Origin: UBA668 sp043740085
GTDB taxonomy: Bacteria > Actinomycetota > Acidimicrobiia > Acidimicrobiales > Ilumatobacteraceae
Assembly: GCA_043740085.1 (NCBI GenBank)
Contig: JAYUCY010000001.1
Span: forward strand, 6,583-70,582
Length of the DNA: 64,000 nt
Direction of reading: 5' to 3'
In this document: positions 19,073 through 27,568 of the stretch, in pieces
How the letters are laid out: each line of letters starts with the position of its first letter
Numbering within the stretch: position 1 is the first letter of the stretch
Position numbers and translations under genes: made by a program
The notes under the pieces: model-generated
Database searches by the model: none
What the model was told of the DNA's origin: nothing
Seen by the model: only the letters and a program-made list of their open reading frames with translations

Positions 19073-19777
19073 ATGACCGCTGCGAACCCAGGTATCCGAG
19101 CGGTCGTGTTCGACTTCGGCGGGGTGCTGATCACATCCATCGCCAACCAGATCGGCAAGATCGCATCGACACACGGCGTCGAGCCGCGGCTGATGCACGA
19201 AGTGCTCCTCGGCCCGAGGAGCAGCAGCCCGGCGCATCCGTGGCATCGCGCCGAACGAGGCGAGATCGCTGTCGCCGACATCCAGCTGCTCCTCCAACCC
19301 TGGGCGACCGAGGTCGGCTTCGACCTCCACGGCGACGAGATCGACCGGCTCCTGGCACCAGGCGAGTACACGGTGGTCGACGAGATGGTCGACCGGGTGC
19401 GTTCGCTGCGCGCGGCCGGATTCCTCACCGGTCTGCTCACCAACACCTTCGCCGAGTTCCGGCCGACGATGCAGCGCGACGTCGACTTCGAGCTGTTCGA
19501 CGTGGTTGTCGAATCGTTCGCTGTCGGCGCCCGCAAACCTGAGCTCGCGATCTACGAGGCAACAGCGACGACGCTCGGCGTGCCTCACCACTCGATCCTG
19601 TACCTCGACGACTTCGACCAGAACCTCGTCCCGCCACGTCAGCTCGGTTGGACCACCATCCACGTGGTCGATCCGCTCCAGGCGATCGGTCGACTCGACA
19701 TCGTGCTCGGTCTGCCATTCAATGAGTCGGCTCACTCATCGCGTGATCAATTCCCCTCGGCGATCAGGCCGCAGTGA
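19073..19777 (+). CDS. HAD-superfamily hydrolase
   Basis: 234 residues. Motif I VVFDFGGVL with nucleophile Asp near residue 14 (second Asp of the usual DxD replaced by Gly, as in the epoxide hydrolase N-terminal/haloacid dehalogenase-like subgroup), motif II LLTNTF, motif III Lys in GARKPELAIY, motif IV LYLDDFDQN. The ATG at 19073 was chosen because homology starts a few residues later; the long upstream frame is a shadow. Phosphatase, dehalogenase or other HAD activity cannot be told apart. Its 3' end overlaps the convergent P450 gene by 14 bases. Confidence 0.82.
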   Translation: MTAANPGIRAVVFDFGGVLITSIANQIGKIASTHGVEPRLMHEVLLGPRSSSPAHPWHRAERGEIAVADIQLLLQPWATEVGFDLHGDEIDRLLAPGEYTVVDEMVDRVRSLRAAGFLTGLLTNTFAEFRPTMQRDVDFELFDVVVESFAVGARKPELAIYEATATTLGVPHHSILYLDDFDQNLVPPRQLGWTTIHVVDPLQAIGRLDIVLGLPFNESAHSSRDQFPSAIRPQ

Positions 19778-21053
19778 ACCGGAGCGGGAGCTCTTTCATG
19801 GGGTACAGGATGAAGCTCGGCTCGTGGGCAGGCCCCTCGAACGGGCGAGCCAACTCGATGCTCGACGTGCGTTCCAGCCATTGGGTGAATGCACTGAGCA
19901 GCTCTTGACGGGCCAGCGCTGCCCCCACGCAGAAGTGCACGCCCACACCGAACGCTAGGTGGTTGTTGCGTTCGCGGTCGATGTCGAACTCGTCGGGACG
20001 GTCAAACGCAGCGCCGTCGCGGTTAGCCGCCTGGTACCGGATCATCACCATCGCACCTTCGGGAATGACGACACCGTTCACCTCGACGTCGCGTGTGGCC
20101 CGCCGGGTGAGACCGGCGACCGGGCTCTCGAAGCGGAGGACCTCCTCGACGAACGCCGGCACGAGCGAACGATCGCTGCGCAGACGATCCTGCACCTCCG
20201 GGTATCGCGTCAGTAGCCACATCCCGTGGTTCAAGGCGCTGGTGGTGGTCTCGAAGCCGCCCGTGACCAACTGGTGCATCAGGTTTTGTAGCTCGGCCAC
20301 GGTCAGTGGCGCTGCGCCATCTTCGCCTTCGTGCGCATGGACGAGTGTGGAGATGAGGTCATCGGCCGGTTCGGTTCGCCGGCGCTCGAACTCAGCAGCA
20401 AGGTGATGCTGTGCCTCGAGCTCGATCTCGACGGCATCCAGCAGCTCTTCCTCGGTGAGCGGACGCATCGCCAACGCGAGCATGGCGCCCGCCCACCGGT
20501 TGAAACGGTGGATCTGGGAGCGGTCGAGACCGAGCTCCACGGCGATGATGATGCCGGGCAGCGGCATCGCGAAGTCCAAATTGAACTCGCACTGCCCTGC
20601 ACCGATGAGCGCGTCGATCAGCTCGCGCGTCACGTCATCGATGTGCGGTGCCATCGCCTTGATGCGGCGCGGCAGGAATGCCTTGGCGACCAGCCGTCGG
20701 TAGGACGTGTGGATCGGCGGGTCTGTGCGCTGCAGCGTCTCGACGTGGCCCCACCCACGCTCGCGCAGAATCTCCTGATATCGACGCGCATTGGCGACCT
20801 GCAAGCCGTTCTTTGCCCCTCCGCCGCGACCGCTGCTGGAGAACAGGTCCGGGTTGGTGAGCACGAAGCGCACGTCGTCGTACTTGGTCAACATCACCGC
20901 GCCGATCTCGGGCATGGGAAAAACCGGGCATTGTTCGTGAAGCTCGCGGTAGAACTCCCACGGCGAATCCTGGATCACGGGGTCGAGCATCGAGTGGGTG
21001 ACCGGGCACTCGAGCGCTGCGAGCCGCTCGACGAGAGACGCGTCAGCAGTCAT
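19764..21053 (-). CDS. Cytochrome P450
   Basis: Soluble bacterial P450 of 429 residues. I-helix oxygen-activation motif VTGGFETTTS, K-helix EEVLRFESPV (Glu-x2-Arg), and heme loop FGVGVHFCVGAALAR with the proximal Cys at residue 375. The start codon ATG at 21053 fits the family length; upstream residues look non-coding. It needs a ferredoxin and reductase, neither of which is next to it. Neighbouring SDRs and a SnoaL-like protein suggest oxidation of a terpenoid, steroid or similar hydrophobic carbon source; the substrate is unknown. Confidence 0.93.
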   Translation of the reverse strand: MTADASLVERLAALECPVTHSMLDPVIQDSPWEFYRELHEQCPVFPMPEIGAVMLTKYDDVRFVLTNPDLFSSSGRGGGAKNGLQVANARRYQEILRERGWGHVETLQRTDPPIHTSYRRLVAKAFLPRRIKAMAPHIDDVTRELIDALIGAGQCEFNLDFAMPLPGIIIAVELGLDRSQIHRFNRWAGAMLALAMRPLTEEELLDAVEIELEAQHHLAAEFERRRTEPADDLISTLVHAHEGEDGAAPLTVAELQNLMHQLVTGGFETTTSALNHGMWLLTRYPEVQDRLRSDRSLVPAFVEEVLRFESPVAGLTRRATRDVEVNGVVIPEGAMVMIRYQAANRDGAAFDRPDEFDIDRERNNHLAFGVGVHFCVGAALARQELLSAFTQWLERTSSIELARPFEGPAHEPSFILYPMKELPLRFTAA

Positions 21054-21143
21054 CGCGCCAGCCTTCCACTTCGACGCTGCTCCACGATGGGAATGCGCCG
21101 ATTCCAGCCTGGTACCCCACCTCACCTTTGGTAAGGCGTGGCA

Positions 21144-21665
21144 TCAGGGCCCGATGGGTCGTTGGTTGGCCGGACGGTCGAAGGATCCCTGGCGGAACTT
21201 GGAGGCATCGATCCCCATAGAATCCGGCACCGCCTCGCTCGTGTCGCCATGGTGGACGCACACGCGATGCGAGATGCGCCATTCGCCGTGGCGGCGCTCG
21301 TAGGTGTCGAGGTAGCGCCCGAACCACGTGGCGAGCCGTCGATCGCCCTCGTTGAACAGGTAGCTCACGTTGTAGGCCTCACCTCGGGCGTGCTCACCAT
21401 CGGCATCGATCTCGACGCGGTGGTTGAAGATCGTGTGCATCGTCCAGGTCCACCTGTCATGGGTCGACACAACTCGATCGCAGAACTCCCATGCGTTGCC
21501 GACGAATACGCCGTGATCATCCGTGGCGTCCGGCCAGTACGCCGACTTCATCACGTCGCCGTCGAGACGATCGACGCCGTACGAGTAACGACGAGCCGCT
21601 TCGCGGCAGCTCTCGATGGCCAAGAGTTGCTCAACGGTCGGTGTCGGGTTCGAGATGTCGCCCAT
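21144..21665 (-). CDS. SnoaL-like / NTF2-fold protein
   Basis: 173 residues, alpha plus beta cone fold typical of SnoaL_4-like proteins: RYSYGVDRLDGDVMKSAYWPDA, then WTMHTIFNHRVEIDADGEHARGEAYN and TYERRHGEWRISHRV. Such proteins are often found with P450 and SDR genes for aromatic or steroid degradation, as dehydratases, isomerases or hydroxylases. ATG at 21665 is preferred because GGGAGA lies 5 bases upstream; two in-frame starts further upstream exist. Enzymatic role unproven. Confidence 0.8.
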   Translation of the reverse strand: MGDISNPTPTVEQLLAIESCREAARRYSYGVDRLDGDVMKSAYWPDATDDHGVFVGNAWEFCDRVVSTHDRWTWTMHTIFNHRVEIDADGEHARGEAYNVSYLFNEGDRRLATWFGRYLDTYERRHGEWRISHRVCVHHGDTSEAVPDSMGIDASKFRQGSFDRPANQRPIGP

Positions 21666-21769
21666 GATGTCTCCCATGCAGTACACGTGGTGTCTGCGCC
21701 AGCAGACACGACAGCGACATTACTGCGCGCTGGTGAGGGTTCTCTCACGCAACGTCGCGCGAAAGTTGC

Positions 21770-22570
21770 TCATACCAGCGTCCATCCCCCGTCGACGGCG
21801 AGGTTCTGCCCGGTCACGTAGCTCGACGCATCGCTCACGAGGAACAGCACGGCATGGGCGATGTCTGCGGGCAGGCCCTTCCGACCGAGCGGCACGTTCG
21901 ACGATCGCCTCGCCATCAGCGGACCCATGAGCCCACTCACCGATGGTTCCTTCGGCCAGAAGTGCTCGATCTCGCCGGCATGCATCTTGTCGAGCGTCGG
22001 CACGGGCACCACGCCGGGGCTGACGGCATTGACGCGGATCCCGTGCGGGGCAAGATCGACCGCGAGGCTGCGAGTGAAGTGGATCGCGCCCGCTTTGGCC
22101 GAGTCGTAGCCGGTGCCCAGGCACGGCAGCATCCCATCGACGGAGGCGATGTTCACCATCGCCCCTCCCCCGCCTTGCTCGACCATTCGCGCCGCGACCG
22201 GCTTCGAGCAGTTGAAGAGGCTGGCGAGATTGATGTCGATGGCGCGGCGCCACGACTCGACGCTTTGATCGAGGATGCTTCCAGCGTCGTGGTACGACCC
22301 TGCATTGTTGACCAGAATGTCGATGCGGTCACCGATCGAGCCGAGAAGTTTCGCACAGGCCTCCGCATCGGTGACGTCGAGATCGAGGGCCGTCCCACCG
22401 ATGTCGGATGCCACACGTTCGGCGCCCTTCGTGTCGATGTCGGCCACGACGACCGAAGCTCCCGCGGCGGTGAGCGTGCGGGCGATCGCCTCGCCGATGC
22501 CGGTCGCCGCGCCCGTGACGATGGCGATCCTGCCGGAGAGATCGAGGAGCGAAGCGGTCACAGCGTTCAT
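21770..22570 (-). CDS. Short-chain dehydrogenase/reductase
   Basis: 266 residues, classical SDR. TGAATGIGEA cofactor motif, ADIDTKG acidic residue after beta-2 (NAD preference), NNAGSYHD, catalytic Ser in NIASVDG, and YDSAKAGA (Tyr-x3-Lys), ending with VTGQNLAVDGGW. All catalytic residues are present. About 45% of the positions visible by eye differ from the SDR at 17.8 kb, so this is a separate family member and not a recent duplicate. Substrate unknown. Confidence 0.87.
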   Translation of the reverse strand: MNAVTASLLDLSGRIAIVTGAATGIGEAIARTLTAAGASVVVADIDTKGAERVASDIGGTALDLDVTDAEACAKLLGSIGDRIDILVNNAGSYHDAGSILDQSVESWRRAIDINLASLFNCSKPVAARMVEQGGGGAMVNIASVDGMLPCLGTGYDSAKAGAIHFTRSLAVDLAPHGIRVNAVSPGVVPVPTLDKMHAGEIEHFWPKEPSVSGLMGPLMARRSSNVPLGRKGLPADIAHAVLFLVSDASSYVTGQNLAVDGGWTLV

Positions 22571-22656
22571 CCTCCCGACGTTAGAGATCTCGCCGCCGTC
22601 ATCCCCAGTCAGACCGGAACCTCACTGCCGAGTCACACCCCTCGGAGTAGGTGGGG

Positions 22657-23271
22657 TCAGTCGTGGTTCCGGTTGGCGATCGCCCATGCGGCAGGCAGCA
22701 GGGCACCGGCGAGGGCCAGCTTCAACAGGTCGCCGATGAGGAACGGAGTGACGCCCAGCCCGAGGGCATTCGTCTCGCCGGTGGCCATGGGGATGTGAAG
22801 GTCGTAGGCGAGCCACGAGGCACCGAAGATGTAGATGACGATCGACCCCAGCGCCATGGCTGCGAGTGAGGTTGAGAGCGAACGGTCCTGCTGCCGTTCG
22901 GCCAACCGGCCGACGATGAACGCAGCAACGATGAACCCGACGAAGTAGCCCATGGTCGCACCCGTTCCGTTCGACCAACCGCCGTCGCCGCCAGCGTAGA
23001 ACGGCAGGCCGATCAGGCCCATGCCCCAGTACAGCAGTTGGCTGATGCCACCACGCTTCGAGCCCAGCGCGCCGCCTGCCAGCAGGACGCCGAGCGTCTG
23101 GCCGGTGATGGGCACTGGGGTGAAGCTGAGGTGCAGTTCGATCTGCGCGAGCCCTGCGGTCAGCAGCGCGAACCCGAGCACCAACACGGCATCGCGAGCA
23201 ACCGCCTTGGTCCGATCGGTGGGCGGTGCCCACGCTCGGTCGGTCAGAACAGCGGCGGAAACAGATGACAT
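22657..23271 (-). CDS. bioY: Biotin transporter BioY (ECF S-component)
   Basis: 204 residues, six predicted membrane helices. Family motifs: FTPVPITGQTLGVLLAGGALGSKRG after the first helices (about 50-75), LIGLPFYAGGDGGW, GYFVGFIVAAFIVG and LGVTPFLIGDLLKLALAGALLPAAW. It takes up biotin alone or with an energising EcfAT module; no such module is adjacent. AAGGAG lies 6 bases before the ATG at 23271. The longer upstream open frame is rejected. Confidence 0.93.
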   Translation of the reverse strand: MSSVSAAVLTDRAWAPPTDRTKAVARDAVLVLGFALLTAGLAQIELHLSFTPVPITGQTLGVLLAGGALGSKRGGISQLLYWGMGLIGLPFYAGGDGGWSNGTGATMGYFVGFIVAAFIVGRLAERQQDRSLSTSLAAMALGSIVIYIFGASWLAYDLHIPMATGETNALGLGVTPFLIGDLLKLALAGALLPAAWAIANRNHD

Positions 23272-23467
23272 GGTGACTCCTTGAACTTTCGGCGGGTGGC
23301 CGGGGTCAGTGAACAAACACACATCGCTAGCACACCGGATGACGACGCTCCTATCTCGCTGAGCAACCTCGCTTCTGCTCGCCGCCGCGCGCCCGCGCGC
23401 AGCGGCATGTGTCCGCATCATTCGTCCGTACGTCACCCGTCCAGCCTCGGGCAACGTCTGTCTCGAT

Positions 23468-24394
23468 ATGGCAGCAATCATAGAGATCGAAGGTCTCTGC
23501 AAGGAGTACCGGGGGCGTCACGGCAAGCGGCTGCGAGCGGTGGACGGTCTGGACCTGTCGGTGCCGGAGGGGGGTGTCTTCGGGTTCCTCGGGCCGAACG
23601 GATCCGGCAAGACGACGACCATTCGATGCATGCTCGGCCTTGTCTCCGCCTCATCAGGCTCTACGGCTGTTCTTGGACGCCCGACACCCTCGCAACTGGC
23701 GAACGTCATGCCGAGCGTTGGTGCGATCGTGGAGACCCCGGCGATGTTCCCCACCATGACAGCGCGCGAGAATCTCCAACTCCTCGGCGCCGTCGACGGC
23801 ATCGGCAAGCAGCGGGTCGCCGACAGCCTGGCGAAGGTGGGACTGGAGGAGCGTTCCGACGACAAAGTGCGCACCTACTCGCTCGGCATGCGCCAGCGAC
23901 TCGGGCTCGCGGCAGCGTTGTTGAAGGACCCTGCCCTGCTGATCCTCGACGAGCCGGCCAACGGGCTCGACCCTGCGGGGATGCGCGAGATTCGAGAGTT
24001 GTTGCTGCTGCTCGGCAGCGAGGGGCGCACCGTGTTCGTCTCCAGCCATCTTCTCTCCGAGGTAGAGCAGACGTGCGACCGGGTGGCGATCATCGATCGC
24101 GGCAAGCTGGTCCTGACCGGCCGCGTGGACGATGTGCTGGCCGAGGCCGCCCGCCCGTCGCTGCTTGTCGCCGTCGATGACATTACTGCGGGCTTGGAAG
24201 TGCTGCGCAGCGCCGGCCTGACGGTGGAGACCGACGCCAAGTACCTGCGGGTGGCCCTCCCAGCTTCCGACGCGGCGCTGGTGACCAAACTGTTGGCCGG
24301 AGCTGGGTTGTACCTCACTGAAATGCGTCCCGAATCCGTCAGCCTCGAGGAACTGTTCTTGAGCATCACCACCCATGCAGAGGTTTCATCGTGA
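23468..24394 (+). CDS. ABC-2 type exporter ATPase
   Basis: 308 residues. Walker A LGPNGSGKTTTI (about 40-50), signature YSLGMRQRLGLAAALL, Walker B LLILDEPANGLDP, switch SSHLLSEVEQTCDRVAII, and a C-terminal roughly 80-residue regulatory domain. It belongs to the DRA/CcmA-like group that pairs with ABC-2 permeases for export of antibiotics or lipids. The next gene overlaps it by 4 bases. Divergent from bioY. Confidence 0.9.
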   Translation: MAAIIEIEGLCKEYRGRHGKRLRAVDGLDLSVPEGGVFGFLGPNGSGKTTTIRCMLGLVSASSGSTAVLGRPTPSQLANVMPSVGAIVETPAMFPTMTARENLQLLGAVDGIGKQRVADSLAKVGLEERSDDKVRTYSLGMRQRLGLAAALLKDPALLILDEPANGLDPAGMREIRELLLLLGSEGRTVFVSSHLLSEVEQTCDRVAIIDRGKLVLTGRVDDVLAEAARPSLLVAVDDITAGLEVLRSAGLTVETDAKYLRVALPASDAALVTKLLAGAGLYLTEMRPESVSLEELFLSITTHAEVSS

Positions 24395-25203
24395 GGTTCG
24401 TTCGATTGACCGTTGTCGAAATGCGACGCGCGCTGCACCGCCGGCTGGTTCGCTGGATGGTGGTGATCGCAGTCGTGCTCTGCGCGGTCCTCGGCCTCGT
24501 CGTGTTCCTGTCCAGCAGCAACCCCGTGAAATTCGCTCGCGACGGGGGCTCACCCGCACGAATGGTGAACTGGTGGGCACCCGGTGGCGGCGATGGCCCC
24601 CTCCTCGTCAGTGCGATGTTCCTGGTAGTGGGGGCTGCGCTCTGTGGCGCTTCGGTGGCAGGGGCCGAATGGCGGGCAGGGACGATGACCACGATGCTCA
24701 CGTGGGTTCCTTCCCGCGTGCTCCTGCACGGTGCCCGGACCACCTCCGCAGCGCTTCTCTCGTTCGCGATCAGCTTCGTGCTGCAAGGTCTCTGCCTTGT
24801 CGCCACACTGCCCGCAGTACTCGCGCACGGCACCACGACCGGCACCGATTCATCATGGTGGGCAACGCTGTTGCTGGCGATGAGCCGGATCTCTCTCGTC
24901 TCGGCGCTCATCGCCGTACTGGCCGTCAGTGTCGCCACCATCGGACGCAACACCAGCGCAGCATTGGTGGCCCTGGCCGGTTGGGCTCTCTTGGTCGAAC
25001 GGTTGGTGGCGAGCTTCTGGCCGAAGCTTGCACGATTCATGATCGGCGAGAACGTCGCGATCGTGATCCCCTGGTCGGAGCTGAGAACCGCCAGCTTCGA
25101 ACGCCCGCCTATCGTCGCGCTGCTCGCACTCGTCGGGTACCTGAGCGTGATCGTGATCTCGGCCACCGTGCTGTTCGCACGCAGGGATGTTGCCACCACT
25201 TGA
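24391..25203 (+). CDS. ABC-2 type permease
   Basis: 270 residues with about six hydrophobic helices (WMVVIAVVLCAVLGLVVFL, LVSAMFLVVGAALCGASVAG, ALLSFAISFVLQGLCLVAT, ISLVSALIAVLAVSVATIG, ALVALAGWALLVERLVASF, IVALLALVGYLSVIVISATVLF). The GAEWRAGTMTTMLTW segment is typical of ABC-2 membrane subunits. GTG start overlaps the ATPase stop. Exported substrate unknown. Confidence 0.83.
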   Translation: MRFVRLTVVEMRRALHRRLVRWMVVIAVVLCAVLGLVVFLSSSNPVKFARDGGSPARMVNWWAPGGGDGPLLVSAMFLVVGAALCGASVAGAEWRAGTMTTMLTWVPSRVLLHGARTTSAALLSFAISFVLQGLCLVATLPAVLAHGTTTGTDSSWWATLLLAMSRISLVSALIAVLAVSVATIGRNTSAALVALAGWALLVERLVASFWPKLARFMIGENVAIVIPWSELRTASFERPPIVALLALVGYLSVIVISATVLFARRDVATT

Positions 25204-25250
25204 TCAGCCCGACTGCCGACCCTTTGGGAGGCCAAGCCGCGATCGGCGAA

Positions 25251-25297
25251 TTGACGAGAGAATGATGGTTCTCATAGGATGAGAATTTACATTCTCA
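25251..25297 (+). promoter_or_regulatory. Promoter with overlapping palindromes in front of DUF1348-tetR
   Basis: TTGACG (25251-25256) and TAGGAT (25275-25280), spaced 18, form a sigma-70-like promoter. Between the boxes lies GAGAA-N6-TTCTC (25258-25262/25269-25273). Immediately after the -10 lies the perfect dyad TGAGAAT-TTAC-ATTCTCA (25280-25297). Both share the GAGAA/TTCTC core, so they are probably two sites for one regulator, most simply the TetR protein encoded as the second gene of this unit. Confidence 0.7.
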
Positions 25298-25317
25298 CAC
25301 CCTTGGAGCGAAGCAGG

Positions 25318-25779
25318 ATGACGAACCCGACGAGACCTCCCCTTCCGCCGTTCGATGAGCCGTCGGCGCGGCAGAAGGTGCTCGCAGCCGAGGCGGCGTG
25401 GAACACGCGCGACCCCGAACGCGTTGCGGGCGCGTACACGGTGGACTCGGTATGGCGGAACCGTTCAGAATTCATCGAGGGCCGCGACCAGATCGTCGCC
25501 TTCCTGCGGGCCAAATGGGATCGGGAACTCGACTATGCGCTGCGCAAGGAACTGTGGGCGTTCCATGACAACCGGATCGCCGTGCGATTCCAGTACGAGT
25601 GGCACGACCGCGATGGCCAGTGGTTCCGGTCGTACGGGAACGAGAACTGGGAGTTCGATGCTGACGGCTTCATGCGGCGCCGCGAGGCCAGCATCAACGA
25701 CGTCCAGATCACCGTCGACGAGCGACGCATCTTCGGACCGCGCCTCGACGGCGACACAGCCAACCTCGCGTTGCGATGA
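25318..25779 (+). CDS. DUF1348 family protein (NTF2-like)
   Basis: 153 residues. Nearly the whole length matches the DUF1348 pattern: LAAEAAWNTRDPERVAGAYT, SVWRNRSEFIEGRDQIVAFL, KELWAFHDNRIAVRFQYEWHD, WFRSYGNENWEFD, GFMRRREASINDV. Function of the family is unknown; it is commonly co-transcribed with a TetR regulator, as here. The ATG at 25318 is chosen over one at 25279 that lies inside the operator. The stop overlaps the tetR start (ATGA). Confidence 0.9.
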   Translation: MTNPTRPPLPPFDEPSARQKVLAAEAAWNTRDPERVAGAYTVDSVWRNRSEFIEGRDQIVAFLRAKWDRELDYALRKELWAFHDNRIAVRFQYEWHDRDGQWFRSYGNENWEFDADGFMRRREASINDVQITVDERRIFGPRLDGDTANLALR

Positions 25780-26351
25780 GTCCAGCCGCAACTTTCTCCC
25801 CCGACGATGCGCGGCGCGCCGTGCTGGACGCCGCCGACGAGTTGTTCTATGCCCGCGGCATCAGCAGCGTGGTGATGAGCGACGTTCGCGACGCGTCGGG
25901 CGTCTCGATGCGAAGGCTCTATGCCATGCACACGTCGAAGGGCGAGCTCGTGGCCGCATGGTTGACCGATCGCCACGACAGGTGGATGGCGTGGTTCACG
26001 ACCAGCGTCGACCGCCACATCGCGGGCGGCGCCGACCCGGTGCTGGCCACGTTCGACGCCATCGCCGAATGGGTCGACACCCCCGGCTACCGCGGCTGCG
26101 CCTTCATCAACTCGCTCGCCGAGACGAGCGACACCCACCACGCGATCATCGCCGCGCACAAACGCGACCTCATCGAGCACCTCGCCCACCTTGCCACACG
26201 CGACCGTCCCAACGCGCCGCCGTGGCTCCCGGCCGCCTTGGCCGTCATTCTTGATGGCGCCATCGTGCAATGCACGATCTTCGCCAGCACCGACCCCCTC
26301 GATGCCGCACGATCCGCCGTCCACCAACTCCTCGAAATGACCTCGACATGA
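25776..26351 (+). CDS. TetR-family transcriptional regulator
   Basis: 191 residues. N-terminal helix-turn-helix about 15-60 (AVLDAADELFYARGISSVVMSDVRDASGVSMRRLYAMHTSKGELV). The ligand domain has a Cys in YRGCAFINSLAE, the motif seen in the group with a C-terminal TetR_C domain. Coupled to the DUF1348 gene by ATGA. The matching GAGAA/TTCTC palindromes in the promoter of the same unit suggest autoregulation, which is inference. Confidence 0.88.
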   Translation: MSPAATFSPDDARRAVLDAADELFYARGISSVVMSDVRDASGVSMRRLYAMHTSKGELVAAWLTDRHDRWMAWFTTSVDRHIAGGADPVLATFDAIAEWVDTPGYRGCAFINSLAETSDTHHAIIAAHKRDLIEHLAHLATRDRPNAPPWLPAALAVILDGAIVQCTIFASTDPLDAARSAVHQLLEMTST

Positions 26352-26353
26352 CC

Positions 26354-26386
26354 AGTGTCAAAACTGCACGTGCTGAGTGTCAAAAC
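26354..26386. repeat. Direct repeat resembling an IS21-family terminus
   Basis: AGTGTCAAAAC occurs at 26354-26364 and 26376-26386, exactly 22 bases apart, with ACTGCACG and AGAACTGACC flanks. Multiple GTGTCAAAAC copies spaced by about two helical turns are the style of IS21-family ends. No istA or istB gene remains here, so this would be a solo end left after loss of the element. It lies between the tetR stop and ribD. Confidence 0.45.
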
Positions 26387-26412
26387 AGAACTGACCTGGC
26401 TAGGGTGCGTCA

Positions 26413-27504
26413 GTGCCCACCCGCTGGTCCGACGATGTCTTTCCTGGTGGTCCGCTTGCCGAGTTGATGGAGGAAGCGGGAGCGATGGCCCGCGCCATCG
26501 AACACGCGGCCAGTGTTCGGTCGCGGACCTCACCGAACCCTTGGGTTGGTGCTGTCGTGCTCGACGCGAGCGGACACGTCGTCGGCGTCGGCGCGACCGA
26601 GCCCGCAGGGGGTGCGCACGCCGAGGTGATCGCCCTCACCGCTGCGGGCGCCGCGGCGGTGGGCGCGACGTTGGTGGTGACGTTGGAACCGTGCTCGCAC
26701 CACGGACGAACCCCACCGTGCGTCGACGCGATCGTGGCCGCCGGCATCGCCAGGGTCGTGGTCGGTGTGCACGACCCGGACCGGCGGGTCGCTGGGCGGG
26801 GAGTCGCCGCGTTGCGAGCCGCAGGCGTGGCCGTCGAGGTCGGGCTCCTCGGCGATCTGGTCACCGCCCAACTGGAACCGTATCTGCATCATCGCCGGAC
26901 GGGAAGGCCCTACGTTGTCTGCAAGCTCGCCGCCACACTCGACGGTGGCATCGCCGCCCCTGACGGATCTTCTCAATGGATCACCGGCCAGGAAGCTCGA
27001 ACCGATGTCCACCGTCTGCGCGCCGAGAGCGACGCGATCATCGTCGGCGCCGGCACGATCAGAGCAGACGACCCTTCGCTGACGGTCCGCCACGTCGAGG
27101 GTACCGACCCGCTCAGGGTCGTGCTTGGCCGAGCACCCGCCGACGCCAAAGTCCACCCGTGTCTCGAGTGGACCGGTGATATCGGAGCGCTCCTCGATGA
27201 ATTGGGTCGAAGCGACATCGTCCAAGTCATGATCGAAGGCGGCTCGGCCGTCGTGCGTTCCTTTCACGACGACGACCTGATTGACCGATACGTCATCTAC
27301 ATCGCACCTGCGTTGCTCACCGGTGGCGACATGGTCCCGCTGCTGGCCGGCCCGACAGCACCCTCCATCGATGCGATGTGGAGAGGCCGCTTCGTCGACG
27401 TGCGTCGCCTCGGTGACGACCTCCGACTCGATCTCATCCCCCACACCAGGAGCGCCGCCATGGCAACCGACCATCCATCCAACGACCACGACCGAGAGGT
27501 CTGA
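26413..27504 (+). CDS. ribD: Bifunctional riboflavin deaminase/reductase RibD
   Basis: 363 residues. Deaminase domain about 20-160 with zinc motif GAHAEV and PCSHHGRTPPC; reductase domain about 165-350 (CKLAATLDGGIAAPDG, IIVGAGTIRADDPSLTVR, VMIEGGSAVVRSF, IAPALLTGGD). Both steps of the second and third reaction of riboflavin synthesis are covered. The compact reductase is the short actinobacterial form and appears complete. GTG start at 26413 follows GCTAGGGTGC weakly. No FMN riboswitch precedes it. Confidence 0.93.
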   Translation: MPTRWSDDVFPGGPLAELMEEAGAMARAIEHAASVRSRTSPNPWVGAVVLDASGHVVGVGATEPAGGAHAEVIALTAAGAAAVGATLVVTLEPCSHHGRTPPCVDAIVAAGIARVVVGVHDPDRRVAGRGVAALRAAGVAVEVGLLGDLVTAQLEPYLHHRRTGRPYVVCKLAATLDGGIAAPDGSSQWITGQEARTDVHRLRAESDAIIVGAGTIRADDPSLTVRHVEGTDPLRVVLGRAPADAKVHPCLEWTGDIGALLDELGRSDIVQVMIEGGSAVVRSFHDDDLIDRYVIYIAPALLTGGDMVPLLAGPTAPSIDAMWRGRFVDVRRLGDDLRLDLIPHTRSAAMATDHPSNDHDREV

Positions 27505-27505
27505 G

Positions 27506-27568
27506 ATGTTCACCGGGCGAGTGCCGATCGAGCAACATGTTCATTTCCTGGGTGAGGTCGATGCATGA
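27506..27568 (+). pseudogene. ribE: Start-only remnant of riboflavin synthase ribE
   Basis: A 20-codon frame begins MFTG, the invariant start of riboflavin synthase alpha subunits, one base after the ribD stop, and ends ATGA-overlapped with ribBA. The rest of the roughly 200-residue enzyme is missing, although ribD, ribE, ribBA, ribH is the standard operon order. A large internal deletion that kept both coupling points explains it best. It may still serve to couple ribBA translation to ribD. Confidence 0.6.

Noticed and set aside
26352..26412. FMN riboswitch expected before ribD
   Set aside because: The leader is only about 60 bases and lacks the conserved RFN cores; it instead holds the IS21-like direct repeat.
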